A stretch of 64,000 nt of DNA from Sphingopyxis sp. PAMC25046 (GCF_004795895.1 NZ_CP039250.1:682001-746000); one strand, 5' to 3'. Positions 47,922 to 57,264 are shown, numbered from the stretch's first letter. The notes: generated by a model not told the origin, from the letters alone. Made by a program: numbers and translations.

Positions 47922-48869
47922 GTGGCACTTCCCGACTATGAAGGCTGGGCCTGTTTCGTTGCCGTCGCCGACGGCGGCAGCTTCACCGCCGCCGCCGCCG
48001 CGCTCGGCCTGTCGAAGGCGAGCGTGTCGAAGGCGGTGACGCGGCTCGAGGCGTCGCTCGGCATCACCCTGCTGCATCGGAGCTCGCGCGTCGTCGCGGT
48101 GTCGACCGCGGGCGCGGGCCTGCTCGACGAGGCACGCACGATGGTCGCGGCGGCGACCGCGGCGACCGAGGCGGCGCGCGGCGACCGGCTCGACCTCGCC
48201 GGCCCGATCCGCCTCGCGGCTCCGATGAGTTTCGGCATCAAGGTGCTCGGCCCGCCGCTTGCGGCCTTCCTCGACCAGCATCCCGCGGTCGAGATCGAGG
48301 TGCTGTTGAGCGACGCGCGCAACGACCCCGTCGCCGAGGGCATCGACCTGACGCTGCGCATCGCGCCGCTTGCCGATTCAAGCCTACTCGCACGGACGAT
48401 CGCGCCCGTCGCGGCTTCGGTGATCGCGAGCCCCGCCTATCTGGAAAGGCACGGCGTGCCAAAGCATCCGCTCGATCTCGCGAGGCATCGGTTGATCGGT
48501 TACGGCCACCGTCAGCGGGCGATGCCGCTCCATTTTCACCGCAAGGATGAGGAAGCGACGGTGCTCCCCACCGGCCCCTTGTTCGCGAACAATGGCGATA
48601 TCGCGGTGCCGCTCGTCGTCGCGGGGGTCGGGATCGCCCTCCTGCCCGACTTCATCGCCGCCGACGCGCTGGCGTCGGGCGCGGTTGTCCCGATCCTCAC
48701 CGACTGGTCGCCACCGCAGTCGCATCTGCACCTTTTGTCGCCGCCGTCGCGGCTGCGTCCAGCGCGCGTGCGCGCGCTTTCGGACCATCTTGTCGACACG
48801 CTCAAAATGTCCTGTACCGGGGCACATGATCGCTATGTGACGCTTCACCATGATCCGAAAACGGTCTGA
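47922..48869 (+). CDS. LysR family transcriptional regulator
   Basis: The 315-residue protein has an N-terminal winged helix (about 3-62; SFTAAAAALGLSKASVSKAVTRLE is spread over about 18-41) and a periplasmic-binding-like sensor domain (about 88-295). The start is a GTG with AGGAGC about 7 bases upstream. It is divergent from pirin and probably controls the pirin-azoR-dioxygenase genes. The C-terminal 20 residues are extra to the fold. The ligand is unknown. Confidence 0.92.
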   Translation: MALPDYEGWACFVAVADGGSFTAAAAALGLSKASVSKAVTRLEASLGITLLHRSSRVVAVSTAGAGLLDEARTMVAAATAATEAARGDRLDLAGPIRLAAPMSFGIKVLGPPLAAFLDQHPAVEIEVLLSDARNDPVAEGIDLTLRIAPLADSSLLARTIAPVAASVIASPAYLERHGVPKHPLDLARHRLIGYGHRQRAMPLHFHRKDEEATVLPTGPLFANNGDIAVPLVVAGVGIALLPDFIAADALASGAVVPILTDWSPPQSHLHLLSPPSRLRPARVRALSDHLVDTLKMSCTGAHDRYVTLHHDPKTV

Positions 48870-48911
48870 GCGAGTGTTGCAAATTGGACGCGACTCGCGG
48901 ACTTCCGCGGG

Positions 48912-48927
48912 TTAAATCAAAATTAAC
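48912..48927. promoter_or_regulatory. CtrA box in the ctrA promoter
   Basis: TTAA-ATCAAAA-TTAACC matches the CtrA consensus TTAA-N7-TTAA exactly and lies 122 bases before the ctrA start. A further half-site TTAA is at 48952 and a CcrM-type GACTC methylation site is at 48892. Together they indicate autoregulation and methylation-linked timing, as in Caulobacter. Confidence 0.75.
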
Positions 48928-49049
48928 CTTTTCCCTTCATTGCTTTCATGGTTAATGTTCCGGCAGTCCTGCAACGGGGGTTGGTCGGTGACATCCTTGA
49001 TGGTCATGCGATCGGTTCGCGGGATTATCGTGGGAAAAAGGGGTGCCCA

Positions 49050-49757
49050 ATGCGCGTACTGCTGATCGAGGACGAGCCGACGACCGCGAAAGCGATCGAC
49101 ACGATGCTCACGACCGAAGGCTTCAACGTCTACACCACCGATCTTGGTGAGGAAGGCCTGGATCTCGGCAAGCTCTATGATTACGACATCATTCTGCTCG
49201 ACTTGAACCTGCCCGACATGCACGGCTATGACGTGCTGAAAAAGCTGCGCACTGCAAAGGTGCAGACGCCGGTGCTGATCCTGTCGGGCGTTTCCGAAAT
49301 GGATTCGAAGGTGCGCTCGTTCGGCTTCGGCGCCGACGATTATGTCACCAAACCGTTCCACCGCGACGAGCTGGTCGCGCGCATCCATGCGGTCGTCCGC
49401 CGCTCGAAGGGCCATAGCCAGAGCGTCATCAAGACCGGCAAGCTCGCGGTCAATCTCGACACGAAGACGGTCGAGGTTGACAGCATCCGCGTGCATCTGA
49501 CCGGCAAGGAATATCAGATGCTCGAGTTGCTTAGCTTGCGCAAGGGTACGACGCTGACCAAGGAAATGTTCCTCAACCACCTTTATGGCGGCATGGACGA
49601 ACCCGAGCTGAAGATCATCGACGTCTTCATCTGCAAGCTCAGGAAGAAGCTGGCGCTCGCCTGCGGCGGCGAAAACTACATCGAGACGGTCTGGGGCCGC
49701 GGCTATGTCCTTCGCGACATCGACGACGAAGGCAATGAGGTGCGCCGCGTCGCCTGA
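49050..49757 (+). CDS. ctrA: cell-cycle response regulator CtrA
   Basis: The 235-residue protein is a full CtrA: receiver domain with acidic pocket Glu7-Asp8, phosphoacceptor Asp51 ([11 protein letters not shown]) and Lys near 104 (VTKPF), then an OmpR-type winged helix (about 130-225) ending GRGYVLRD. It controls division, motility and replication-linked genes. The C-terminal EVRRVA tail resembles the Caulobacter degradation signal with hydrophobic-Ala end. The ATG at 49050 starts the receiver; a longer frame upstream is not conserved. Confidence 0.97.
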   Translation: MRVLLIEDEPTTAKAIDTMLTTEGFNVYTTDLGEEGLDLGKLYDYDIILLDLNLPDMHGYDVLKKLRTAKVQTPVLILSGVSEMDSKVRSFGFGADDYVTKPFHRDELVARIHAVVRRSKGHSQSVIKTGKLAVNLDTKTVEVDSIRVHLTGKEYQMLELLSLRKGTTLTKEMFLNHLYGGMDEPELKIIDVFICKLRKKLALACGGENYIETVWGRGYVLRDIDDEGNEVRRVA

Positions 49758-49789
49758 CGCGTAACGCTTCAACTATTACCCGAGGGAAC

Positions 49790-49823
49790 CCGGCGCGGAG
49801 CGATCCGCGCCGGTTTTCTTTTT
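49790..49823 (+). terminator. rho-independent terminator after ctrA
   Basis: CCGGCGCGGA and TCCGCGCCGG form a perfect 10-base stem with a GCGA loop, followed by TTTTCTTTTT. It is 32 bases after the ctrA stop. Confidence 0.92.
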
Positions 49824-49883
49824 GGCGGTAGCGGCTTGTGCGCTGGAAGGCGGCTACCGGCCGATTGCGGACATTCCCGTTAC

Positions 49884-49972
49884 CGTCACCCCGGGCTTGA
49901 CCCGGGGCCTGCCTTGCCTTTTCGCCGTCGTCGGGAAGAAAAGGCGGGTCCCGGGTCAAGCCCGGGATGACG
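49884..49972. repeat. palindromic intergenic repeat, variant of the truB-insert family
   Basis: Long imperfect arms (starting CGTCACCCCGGGCTTGACCC at 49884 and ending in the complement at 49972) enclose a Cys/Lys-poor loop region with further pairing (CCTTTTC / GAAAAGG). It sits between the ctrA terminator and the convergent gshA gene. It differs from the truB copy by GGGCTTGACCC in place of GGACTTGATCC, with compensating changes in both arms. Confidence 0.88.
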
Positions 49973-50021
49973 AAAGTGAGAGCATGCAATGGCAGCTCTC
50001 CACCCCAAAGCCGGCGGCGCC

Positions 50022-51395
50022 TTAGAAGCTCAGTTCGTCATAGATTTTCGAAAGATCGTGGTTCCACGGTCCTTCGTAGCGGTCGAGCAGGTCGTGCGCG
50101 GGCGATTTGCCGCTTTTGGCGATGCGGCGGAGCGGTTCGAGGAAGCCGACCTCGTTGTCGCCCATCGAATTGACCTCGCCGCGCGCCTTGAGCCCCGCAG
50201 CCGCGATGTCGAGCACGTGATGCGCCAGCTCGCCGACCGTGCTGCCGCCGGGCGCGAGCGCGTCGAGGCCTTCGCTTGGCACTGCGTCGCGCAAGCTCTG
50301 CTGCTCCTCGATGCTCCAGCCCTTGACAAGATCCCACGCCGCGTCGAGCGCGCCTTGGTCGTAGAGCAGCCCCACCCACAGCGCCGGCAGCGCGCAGATG
50401 CGGTTCCACGGGCCCCCGTCGGCGCCGCGCATTTCGAGGAAGCTTTTGAGGCGCACTTCGGGAAAGGCGGTCGACAGATGGTCGTTCCAGTCGGAGAGAC
50501 GCGGCTTCTCGCCCGGAAGCGCGGGCAGTTCGCCCTTCAGAAAGTCACGAAAGCTTTGCCCCGCGGCGTCGATATATTTGCCGTCACGGAAGACGAAATA
50601 CATCGGGACGTCGAGCATATAATCGACATAGCGCTCGTAGCCGAAGCCCTCGTCGAACACGAAGGGCAGCATGCCCGTGCGCGCGGGGTCGGTGTCGGTC
50701 CAGATATGGCTGCGATACGACATGAAACCGTTGGGCCGTCCTTCGGTGAAGGGCGAGCTGGCGAAGAGCGCGGTCGCGAGCGGCTGCAGAGCCAGGCTGA
50801 CGCGGAATTTCTGCACCATGTCGGCCTCGCTCGCATAGTCGAGGTTGGTCTGGATCGTACAGGTGCGCAGCATCATGTCGAGCCCGAGGCTGCCGACGCG
50901 CGGCATATGGTCGAGCATGATCTTGTAGCGCCCCTTGGGCATGATCGGCAGTTCTTCGCGCGTCTTGTCGGGCCACATGCCGAGCCCGAGGAAACCGAGC
51001 CCGAGTTCGGCGCCGACTTCCTTCACCTGCTTCAGATGCCGCCCGGTCTCGGCGCAGGTCTGGTGGAGGTTTTCGAGCGGCGCGCCGGACAGTTCCAATT
51101 GGCCCGCAGGTTCGAGGCTGACGGTGCCGTCGCTGCCCGCCAGCGCGATCACCTTTCCGCCCTCGATCACCGGTTCCCAGCCGAAGCGGGTGAGCGCCAT
51201 CAACAAATCGTGGATACCGCCGGGTTCGTCATATGAGGGAGCGCGATTGTCGGCGGTGCGATAGACGAATTTCTCGTGCTCGGTGCCGATACGCCAGCGG
51301 TCCCTTGGCTTTTCGCCCTTGATCATGGGCGCCGCGAGCTGGTCGCGGGTTTCGACGATGGGGTCGTTGCTGTCGGAGGCGGTGCGCGTGCTCAT
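50022..51395 (-). CDS. gshA: glutamate-cysteine ligase, plant-type
   Basis: The 457-residue protein is the plant/alphaproteobacterial glutamate-cysteine ligase. It has RWRIGTEHEKFVY (about 35-47), the GTVSLEPAGQLELSGAP glutamate site, YRSHIWTDTDPARTGMLPFVF and FLEMRGADGGPWNRI. It makes gamma-glutamylcysteine, the first step of glutathione synthesis. I take the ATG at 51395; an ATG 3 codons upstream is possible. Its upstream neighbour on the same strand is a secreted P-domain protein, not an rRNA methyltransferase. Confidence 0.95.
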   Translation of the reverse strand: MSTRTASDSNDPIVETRDQLAAPMIKGEKPRDRWRIGTEHEKFVYRTADNRAPSYDEPGGIHDLLMALTRFGWEPVIEGGKVIALAGSDGTVSLEPAGQLELSGAPLENLHQTCAETGRHLKQVKEVGAELGLGFLGLGMWPDKTREELPIMPKGRYKIMLDHMPRVGSLGLDMMLRTCTIQTNLDYASEADMVQKFRVSLALQPLATALFASSPFTEGRPNGFMSYRSHIWTDTDPARTGMLPFVFDEGFGYERYVDYMLDVPMYFVFRDGKYIDAAGQSFRDFLKGELPALPGEKPRLSDWNDHLSTAFPEVRLKSFLEMRGADGGPWNRICALPALWVGLLYDQGALDAAWDLVKGWSIEEQQSLRDAVPSEGLDALAPGGSTVGELAHHVLDIAAAGLKARGEVNSMGDNEVGFLEPLRRIAKSGKSPAHDLLDRYEGPWNHDLSKIYDELSF

Positions 51396-51442
51396 GCCGC
51401 GCATTTAGACTATCCGGTATAGAATGCAATCGGGGCCGATCG

Positions 51443-53431
51443 TCAGTCGATCACGACCTCGAACGCGATCGCCATCGCGGCAGCGGGCAACAGCGTCGCG
51501 GTGGTCGCGGCGATGGTGGTGCCAGCGACCGACGCGCCGAACGGATCGCTCTCGTCGGTGCCGCTCGCATTATCGTCTTCCACGGTCGTCGCGCCTGCGC
51601 AACTCGTGCCGCTGCGCAGCGATCCGGCGACGAAGCTCGTGCCGGCGGGCAGCGGATCGGCGAGGGTGATACCCGTCGCGGTGCCGCTGCCATTGTTGGT
51701 GACGAGGATGCAATATCGCATCCGGGCGCCTGGAATCGCCTTGGGATTTGTCGTGCCGTTGACCGGATCGCTGACGATGCTGTTCGTCTTCGCGATCACC
51801 AGATTCGTGGCCGGGCGGCAGAAAATGATGTCGTGGAGCGCCATGCCTTGCTGGCCCGGATTGGTGGGGGCGAGAGCGTGGCTGCCATATTCGATGGTGA
51901 TGCCATCGACGGGCGTATTGAAGGTCACGGTTACGGTGCCGTCGGCGCTGCCGTCGGCCGACAATATGTCGCCATAGGCGCTGTTGCCGATCACATAATT
52001 GGCGGAGCCGTTGGTGAGCACAGGATAGATGGTTGCGCCATTGTATGTGCCGGTGACGGTGACGCGGTCGGCGAACTGGCCCGAGGCATAATCGACGTCG
52101 AACAGCCGGAACTGTGCACCGGGCACCGCGGTCGGCAGCGCGATCGTCGTGGTGACGGTTCCCGCCTGACTGGTGAAATCGACGAGCTCGAAGATCGAAT
52201 ATTGTGCGGGCGCCAGTCCGCCGGTGACGGCATTCTGTCGCGTCGGCGATTGGCCGCCATAGGTCGCGTTGCTGAGGAAACTGCCGCCGCTGACCGCAAT
52301 GTTGAAGCTCGCCGTCCCGATCGCAGTCAGCGCCGCGCTGGCGCTCGTGGTCCCCGCGGGCCAGCTGACGCCGTCCCAGTCGTGCGTCGTCGTGCCGACC
52401 GGGCAGACGAGCGCCGGCGGCGTCCCCGCGACGCGCGTCCCCGATACGGTGAAGCTCGCGTTGTCCTGATCATCTTCGCCCGCTGCGCCGTTGCCGGGGG
52501 TTGAATCGAAATCGAACGCCGAGGAGGCGCTGATCTCGGCGCCGTTGGTGACGGTCGCGCCCGCGGTCGCCGCGACGGTCCCGCTGATCGTCAAGGTCCG
52601 CGTGGTCCCCGCCGGGATAGTCCCCACCGTCCACACGCCGGTGGTGCTGTTATAGCTGCCGAAGCCCGACGCGCCCGTAAAGCTGAAGCCCGCAGGCAAA
52701 TTATCCTGCACCGTCACTCCCGTCGCAGTCAGCGTCGACCCGCTCGCGTTGGTGACGCTCAGCACATAGTTGATGCTAGCTCCGGACGCCGGCGCCGCGT
52801 TGCTGACCGATTTGGTCAGTGACAAGTCGGCGTAGCTCGACGGCACGCTGGTGAGATAAAGGTCGGCGCGGACGAAATTGCCGTTGTCGGCCGAAGGATA
52901 TTGGTCGCAAATCTCAAGCCGCCAGGTCCCCGCGCTGTTCTGGCCGTTGAAAGCCGACAACGGCGAATTGGGGCGGAAGACATTCTGATAGGGCGGCGCG
53001 CTGTTCGAATGATTGGTATCGTTGCCGTCGGTATTGACCGTCTGCGACGCATCGTCGTCGAGGCGGACGTTGAAATTATTACCGTCGATGCTGCCGGTAT
53101 CACCATTGACCAGCTGGACGCGCGTTCCGGCGGGCGACTGCAACGTGACGCGCAGATCGCCGCGCCAGCTGTGCGTCGCGAGCAGACCAAGATCGACGTC
53201 GCCGACCGTATAGCTGGTGCCGACGGTGAAATTGCGCACGAGCGGGGCGGTGCAGGTCGTCGCGGCGTTGATCGTGCCCGCGGTCACGTTGCTGTAGGTC
53301 GTGGTGGTCTGCGCGGCGGCGGGATTGGCGGCAAGCGTAAACGCCAGCCAGACGAGCATGATACAGGCTCGCGCAGACTGCAAACACTGGCCCCCCAGCC
53401 AGCGGTATCGGCTCTGGTCCCGCCGTTGCAT
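51443..53431 (-). CDS. secreted P-domain and DUF11-repeat protein
   Basis: The 662-residue protein has an N-terminal signal peptide (hydrophobic core about 24-36, AAAQ). A proprotein-convertase P-domain-like beta sandwich follows (about 45-195, with HSWRGDLRVTLQSPAGTRVQLV and GTWRLEICDQ), then a DUF11 conserved-repeat domain (about 198-310), an unassigned beta region (about 335-560) and a second DUF11 repeat at the end. No protease domain, sorting signal or barrel is seen. It is low in Lys and rich in Thr, Ser, Gly and Asn like adhesins. The start may instead be the ATG at 53359. Confidence 0.8.
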   Translation of the reverse strand: MQRRDQSRYRWLGGQCLQSARACIMLVWLAFTLAANPAAAQTTTTYSNVTAGTINAATTCTAPLVRNFTVGTSYTVGDVDLGLLATHSWRGDLRVTLQSPAGTRVQLVNGDTGSIDGNNFNVRLDDDASQTVNTDGNDTNHSNSAPPYQNVFRPNSPLSAFNGQNSAGTWRLEICDQYPSADNGNFVRADLYLTSVPSSYADLSLTKSVSNAAPASGASINYVLSVTNASGSTLTATGVTVQDNLPAGFSFTGASGFGSYNSTTGVWTVGTIPAGTTRTLTISGTVAATAGATVTNGAEISASSAFDFDSTPGNGAAGEDDQDNASFTVSGTRVAGTPPALVCPVGTTTHDWDGVSWPAGTTSASAALTAIGTASFNIAVSGGSFLSNATYGGQSPTRQNAVTGGLAPAQYSIFELVDFTSQAGTVTTTIALPTAVPGAQFRLFDVDYASGQFADRVTVTGTYNGATIYPVLTNGSANYVIGNSAYGDILSADGSADGTVTVTFNTPVDGITIEYGSHALAPTNPGQQGMALHDIIFCRPATNLVIAKTNSIVSDPVNGTTNPKAIPGARMRYCILVTNNGSGTATGITLADPLPAGTSFVAGSLRSGTSCAGATTVEDDNASGTDESDPFGASVAGTTIAATTATLLPAAAMAIAFEVVID

Positions 53432-53609
53432 GACGCCGCTATGGAGCCGGGATAGCTAATATCGGGTTAAAATGACGGTTTAGAGGTGATTATGTCCGAT
53501 AACGGAACAGTTTGTCGGGATCGGGAGAGAGCAGCGACCAGGAACGGACCCCTAGTTCATCGTCACCAGCGACCACCGTTCCCCATCCCGAAACCGGCCA
53601 CATCGCATG

Positions 53610-53643
53610 AAAAAGGGCGGCTGTCCTTTTGGACGCCGCCCTT
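53610..53643 (-). terminator. terminator of the rplQ operon
   Basis: On the minus strand AAGGGCGGCGTCC and GGACAGCCGCCCTT pair around AAAA, with one bulge, followed by TTTTTC. It lies 24 bases after the rplQ stop and closes the alpha operon. Confidence 0.9.
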
Positions 53644-53667
53644 GATCCATTGGCGAAGAGACGAAGC

Positions 53668-54090
53668 TCAGGCTTCGGCCATATCCTCGTCAAACTGTTC
53701 GACCGGACCCGAATCCTGGCCCTTGGCGTCGACGTCGCGGTCGACGAATTCGATGACGGCCATCGGTGCCGCGTCCGAGGCGCGGATACCGGCCTTGATG
53801 ATGCGGGTATAGCCGCCGTTGCGGTCCTTGTAGCGCTCGGCGAGGACGTCGAACAGCTTCTTGAGCTGCGTGTCGTCCAGCAGGCGGCTGTTCGCGAGGC
53901 GGCGGTTGGCAAGGCCACCGCGCTTCGCCAGCGTCACCAGCTTTTCGACATAGGGGCGCAGTTCCTTCGCCTTGGCGACGGTCGTCGTGATCTGCTCATG
54001 CTTGATGAGCGAAGCCGACATGTTGCGGAACAGGGCCGTGCGATGCGCGCTCGTGCGCTGAAGCTTCCGGCCACCCGATTTATGACGCAT
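53668..54090 (-). CDS. rplQ: 50S ribosomal protein L17
   Basis: The 140-residue L17 has the conserved start [20 protein letters not shown] and the [16 protein letters not shown] core. The C-terminal extension of about 20 acidic residues ([11 protein letters not shown]) is typical of alphaproteobacteria. It is the last gene of the rpsM-rpsK-rpoA-rplQ cluster, 161 bases after rpoA with a palindromic repeat between. Confidence 0.97.
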   Translation of the reverse strand: MRHKSGGRKLQRTSAHRTALFRNMSASLIKHEQITTTVAKAKELRPYVEKLVTLAKRGGLANRRLANSRLLDDTQLKKLFDVLAERYKDRNGGYTRIIKAGIRASDAAPMAVIEFVDRDVDAKGQDSGPVEQFDEDMAEA

Positions 54091-54168
54091 GTTTCTTTCC
54101 TTCGTTCGTTAAGGGCCCGTGTGAGGTAGCCCAGACCAGGTCGATTGCGGGCCGACCCTTCCCCGCCC

Positions 54169-54246
54169 CGTCGCCCCCGCGAAGGCGGGGGCCGCTGGAA
54201 GCATAGCGCAAGGCAGCAAGCGGCCCCCGCCTTCGCGGGGGCGACG
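54169..54246. repeat. palindromic repeat within the alpha operon
   Basis: Perfect 28-base arms (54169-54196 and 54219-54246, core GCCCCCGCGAAGGCGGGGGC) flank a 22-base loop between rpoA and rplQ. The core is itself a hairpin. It starts 5 bases beyond the rpoA stop region and would sit in the operon mRNA, where it may slow read-through or block exonucleases. Confidence 0.9.
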
Positions 54247-54251
54247 CGCTG

Positions 54252-55310
54252 TTATCCGAGAAGTTCCTGTTCGAGCTTCTTGGCCATTTCCTCGATATTC
54301 TCCGGCGGCCAGCCGGGGATGTCCATGCCGAGGCGCAGGCCCATCGACGACAACACTTCCTTGATTTCGTTCAAGGACTTGCGGCCGAAGTTCGGCGTGC
54401 GGAGCATTTCGGCTTCGGTCTTCTGAACGAGGTCACCGATATAGATGATGTTGTCGTTCTTGAGGCAGTTCGCCGAGCGGACCGACAGTTCGAGCTCGTC
54501 GACCTTCTTCAGAAGGAAACGGTTGAGCTGGTTGACGTCCGACTCGTCGGCGGTGGTCGACGGTGCCGCCATGCCGATGAGGCCGCTGTCGTTCATCGCC
54601 TCTTCGAAGTGGACGAAGACCTGGAGCTGGTCCTGAAGGATGCGCGCGGCATAGGCGACGGCATCTTCGGGGGTCACCGTGCCGTCGGTTTCGACGGTGA
54701 GGTTCAGCTTGTCATAGTCCAGTTCCTGACCGATGCGCGCATTGTCGACCTTGTAGGCGACCTGACGCACGGGCGAGTAGAGCGAGTCGACCGGGATCAG
54801 GCCGATCGGCGCGTCGACCGGACGGTTGGCGGTCGCGGGGACATAACCCTTGCCGGTGTCGGCAACGAGTTCCATGTTCAGCGTCGCGCCATCGTCGAGG
54901 TGGCAGATGACATGGTTCGGGTTCATCACCTTGATGTCGCCCGACACCATGATGTCGCCGGCCTTGACGGTCGCGGGACCGGTCGCCGAAAGCTGGAGCC
55001 GCTTCGGGCCTTCGCCTTCCATCTTGAGCGCGATCTGTTTCACGTTGAGTACGATGTCGGTGACGTCTTCACGCACGCCGGCGAGGCTCGAGAATTCGTG
55101 GAGGACGTTCTCGATCTTGATCGACGTGATTGCCGCACCCTGGAGCGACGAGAGCAGCACGCGGCGCAGCGCGTTGCCGAGCGTCAGGCCGAAACCGCGC
55201 TCGAGCGGCTCGGCGACGAAGGTCGCCTTGCGCTTGCCGTCGCTGCCAGCCTTGATTTCCAGGTTGCTGGGCTTCTTCAATTCCTGCCAGTTCCGGATAT
55301 TGACAGTCAT
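54252..55310 (-). CDS. rpoA: DNA-directed RNA polymerase, alpha subunit
   Basis: The 352-residue protein has the alpha N-terminal dimer domain (about 20-235; [20 protein letters not shown]), a linker, and the C-terminal domain (about 260-330; [16 protein letters not shown] and [19 protein letters not shown] [17 protein letters not shown]). The last 15 residues are an extension. It nucleates core polymerase and contacts UP elements and activators. It lies 102 bases after rpsK in the same direction. Confidence 0.98.
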   Translation of the reverse strand: MTVNIRNWQELKKPSNLEIKAGSDGKRKATFVAEPLERGFGLTLGNALRRVLLSSLQGAAITSIKIENVLHEFSSLAGVREDVTDIVLNVKQIALKMEGEGPKRLQLSATGPATVKAGDIMVSGDIKVMNPNHVICHLDDGATLNMELVADTGKGYVPATANRPVDAPIGLIPVDSLYSPVRQVAYKVDNARIGQELDYDKLNLTVETDGTVTPEDAVAYAARILQDQLQVFVHFEEAMNDSGLIGMAAPSTTADESDVNQLNRFLLKKVDELELSVRSANCLKNDNIIYIGDLVQKTEAEMLRTPNFGRKSLNEIKEVLSSMGLRLGMDIPGWPPENIEEMAKKLEQELLG

Positions 55311-55412
55311 GGATTTCCCTTTGCTTTGGGCGGGACGGGCGGGGGTCGGCCACCTGTCCAGCGAGGAGTTTTATGCGGGCGGCGCCCCGGCTGGGGCGCG
55401 CCCGAAAAGACG

Positions 55413-55802
55413 TCAGACGCGGCGGCGCTTGGCCGGGCGGACGCCATTGTGCGGGATCGGCGTCACGTCGCGGATCGACGTGATGTGAAAACCGACCGCC
55501 TGCAGCGCGCGCAGCGCCGATTCACGGCCGGCACCGGGGCCCTTGACTTCGACTTCGAGGGTACGGACGCCATGTTCGGCGGCCTTTTTGCCCGCGTCTT
55601 CGGCGCAAACCTGCGCCGCGTAAGGGGTCGACTTGCGGCTGCCCTTGAAGCCCATCATGCCGGCGCTCGACCATGCGATTGCATTGCCCTGCGCGTCGGT
55701 GATGGTGATCATCGTGTTGTTGAAGGTCGCGTTGACGTGGGCCACACCCGACGAGATATTCTTGCGTTCGCGCCGACGAAGGCGCTGCGGTTCACGAGCC
55801 AT
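55413..55802 (-). CDS. rpsK: 30S ribosomal protein S11
   Basis: The 129-residue S11 has [22 protein letters not shown] (spread over about 19-40), [17 protein letters not shown] and the terminal CRPPK-like [18 protein letters not shown]. It lines the platform of the 30S subunit near the E site. It follows rpsM after 100 bases. Confidence 0.98.
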   Translation of the reverse strand: MAREPQRLRRRERKNISSGVAHVNATFNNTMITITDAQGNAIAWSSAGMMGFKGSRKSTPYAAQVCAEDAGKKAAEHGVRTLEVEVKGPGAGRESALRALQAVGFHITSIRDVTPIPHNGVRPAKRRRV

Positions 55803-55902
55803 GATGAAATCCTAACCTAAATCCTGAATGGCCGGTGGCTGGCTGTCGAAGCTGCCCCGGCTGGGGAAATAAGGAAGCGCGCCAACAGGGACGCGCTCGA
55901 CC

Positions 55903-56271
55903 TTACTTCTTCTTACCGGCGATCGGCTTTGCCTTGCCCTTGCGGGTGCGCGCATTGGTGTGCGTGCGCTGGCCGCGGACGGGAAGGCCCTTGCGATGAC
56001 GCAGGCCGCGATAGCAGGCGAGGTCCATCAGGCGCTTGATGTTCATCGCCGTGTTGCGGCGCAGGTCGCCCTCGACCGTGTGGTCGGCGTCCAGCGTTTC
56101 GCGGATCTGCAGGACTTCGGCGTCCGACAGGTCCTGAACGCGGCGGCTGTGGTCGATGCCCAGCTTGTCGGCGATGTCGACGGCGGTCTTGCGACCGATG
56201 CCGTGGATATAGGTGAGCGCGATGATAACGCGCTTGTTGGTGGGCAGGTTGACGCCCGCGATACGTGCCAT
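55903..56271 (-). CDS. rpsM: 30S ribosomal protein S13
   Basis: The 122-residue S13 begins [15 protein letters not shown] and contains LTYIHGIGR (about 20-28) and the [20 protein letters not shown] stretch before a Lys-rich tail. It contacts P-site tRNA and the central protuberance. AGGAG lies about 9 bases upstream. Here it is the first gene of its cluster: the usual upstream secY and adk are not present and a phosphatase gene lies 201 bases upstream. Confidence 0.98.
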   Translation of the reverse strand: MARIAGVNLPTNKRVIIALTYIHGIGRKTAVDIADKLGIDHSRRVQDLSDAEVLQIRETLDADHTVEGDLRRNTAMNIKRLMDLACYRGLRHRKGLPVRGQRTHTNARTRKGKAKPIAGKKK

Positions 56272-56409
56272 TGGTAACTTTCTCCTGCTCCACAGGGCGC
56301 GCTGGCAATCGGCCCCATCTCAAAGCGTCTGAATTTCCAACGCAAAAAACGGACCACGATGCGCACGAAGACGCTTCGCCGTCCGGTCAGGCTGTCGGAA
56401 TGTCCGAGC

Positions 56410-56437
56410 AGTTAGGGTGAGTCGCCCCGAAAGTCAA
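56410..56437 (-). promoter_or_regulatory. possible promoter of the rpsM operon
   Basis: On the minus strand TTGACT and CTAACT are separated by 16 bases, ending 138 bases upstream of the rpsM start. The -35 match is good, the -10 is weak. It lies in the 201-base gap between rpsM and the phosphatase gene and would make the alpha operon independent of the upstream genes. Confidence 0.35.
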
Positions 56438-56472
56438 GCAGACTGCGGTGAATGGCTTGTCCGAAGATGCGA

Positions 56473-57264
56473 TCACGAACGGGATGTAAGCGCTACCGCG
56501 CGATCGTTCAAGCGCGAGACGACCGCCCGATGAATCCCGGGAGCGCAGGCGATGACGCCAAAGGCCTGCGCGCGCGGCGTGTTGAACCTCAGCGGCTCGC
56601 CAAAGGCATCGGTGACCGCCGCGCCCGCCTCGGCCGCGATCAGCGCCGCCGCCGCGACGTCCCACTCGAATCCCCAGCGCAGCGTCGCGACGAGGTCGGC
56701 GCGGTCGTCGGCGACGAGCGCCATGCGGAGCGCAATACTGTTCGGCTTGGTCACCATGATCAGGTCGCGGTCGATCCTGGGCAGGCTGTCGGCGGGCACG
56801 CGCGACCCGTCGAAGATCATGCGGCGGCTGGCGCGCAGCGCTTCGCCGTTGAGCGTCGCGCCCTTGCCCTTTTGCGCGACCCACAGCTCGTCGAGCGCGG
56901 GAGCATAGAGCACGCCGAGTTCGGGGGTGCCGTCGACGACGAGCGCGACCGACACGCACCAGCCCGGACGGCCGCGGATGAAGTCGCGCGTGCCGTCGAT
57001 CGGGTCGACGCACCACATGGCGCGACACGCAAGCCGGTCTTCATTGTCGGCGGTTTCCTCGGACAGCCACCCCGCTTCGGGCACCATCGCGCCGAGCACG
57101 GCTTTGAGCCGCGCGTCGACCGCTAGGTCGACGTCGCTCACCGGGTTGTCGTGCGACTTGTGCCACACGTCGACCGCCTTGCCCTCGCCCCGCCAGCGCG
57201 CCATCGCCATGTCGCCGACCTCGCGCGTTGCGGCGATCATCGCTTCGAGGTTGCGCGCGGGCAT
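56473..57264 (-). CDS. inositol monophosphatase family protein (CysQ/histidinol phosphatase-like)
   Basis: The 263-residue protein has the metal motifs of the Li+-sensitive phosphatases: EE at 69-70, DPIDGTRDF with Asp87 and Asp90, and the C-terminal EWDVAAAALIAAEAG. Substrates in the family are inositol phosphates, 3'-phosphoadenosine 5'-phosphate or histidinol phosphate; this sequence does not settle which. It begins 12 bases after pmbA ends and is probably in one transcript with it. Confidence 0.92.
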   Translation of the reverse strand: MPARNLEAMIAATREVGDMAMARWRGEGKAVDVWHKSHDNPVSDVDLAVDARLKAVLGAMVPEAGWLSEETADNEDRLACRAMWCVDPIDGTRDFIRGRPGWCVSVALVVDGTPELGVLYAPALDELWVAQKGKGATLNGEALRASRRMIFDGSRVPADSLPRIDRDLIMVTKPNSIALRMALVADDRADLVATLRWGFEWDVAAAALIAAEAGAAVTDAFGEPLRFNTPRAQAFGVIACAPGIHRAVVSRLNDRAVALTSRS

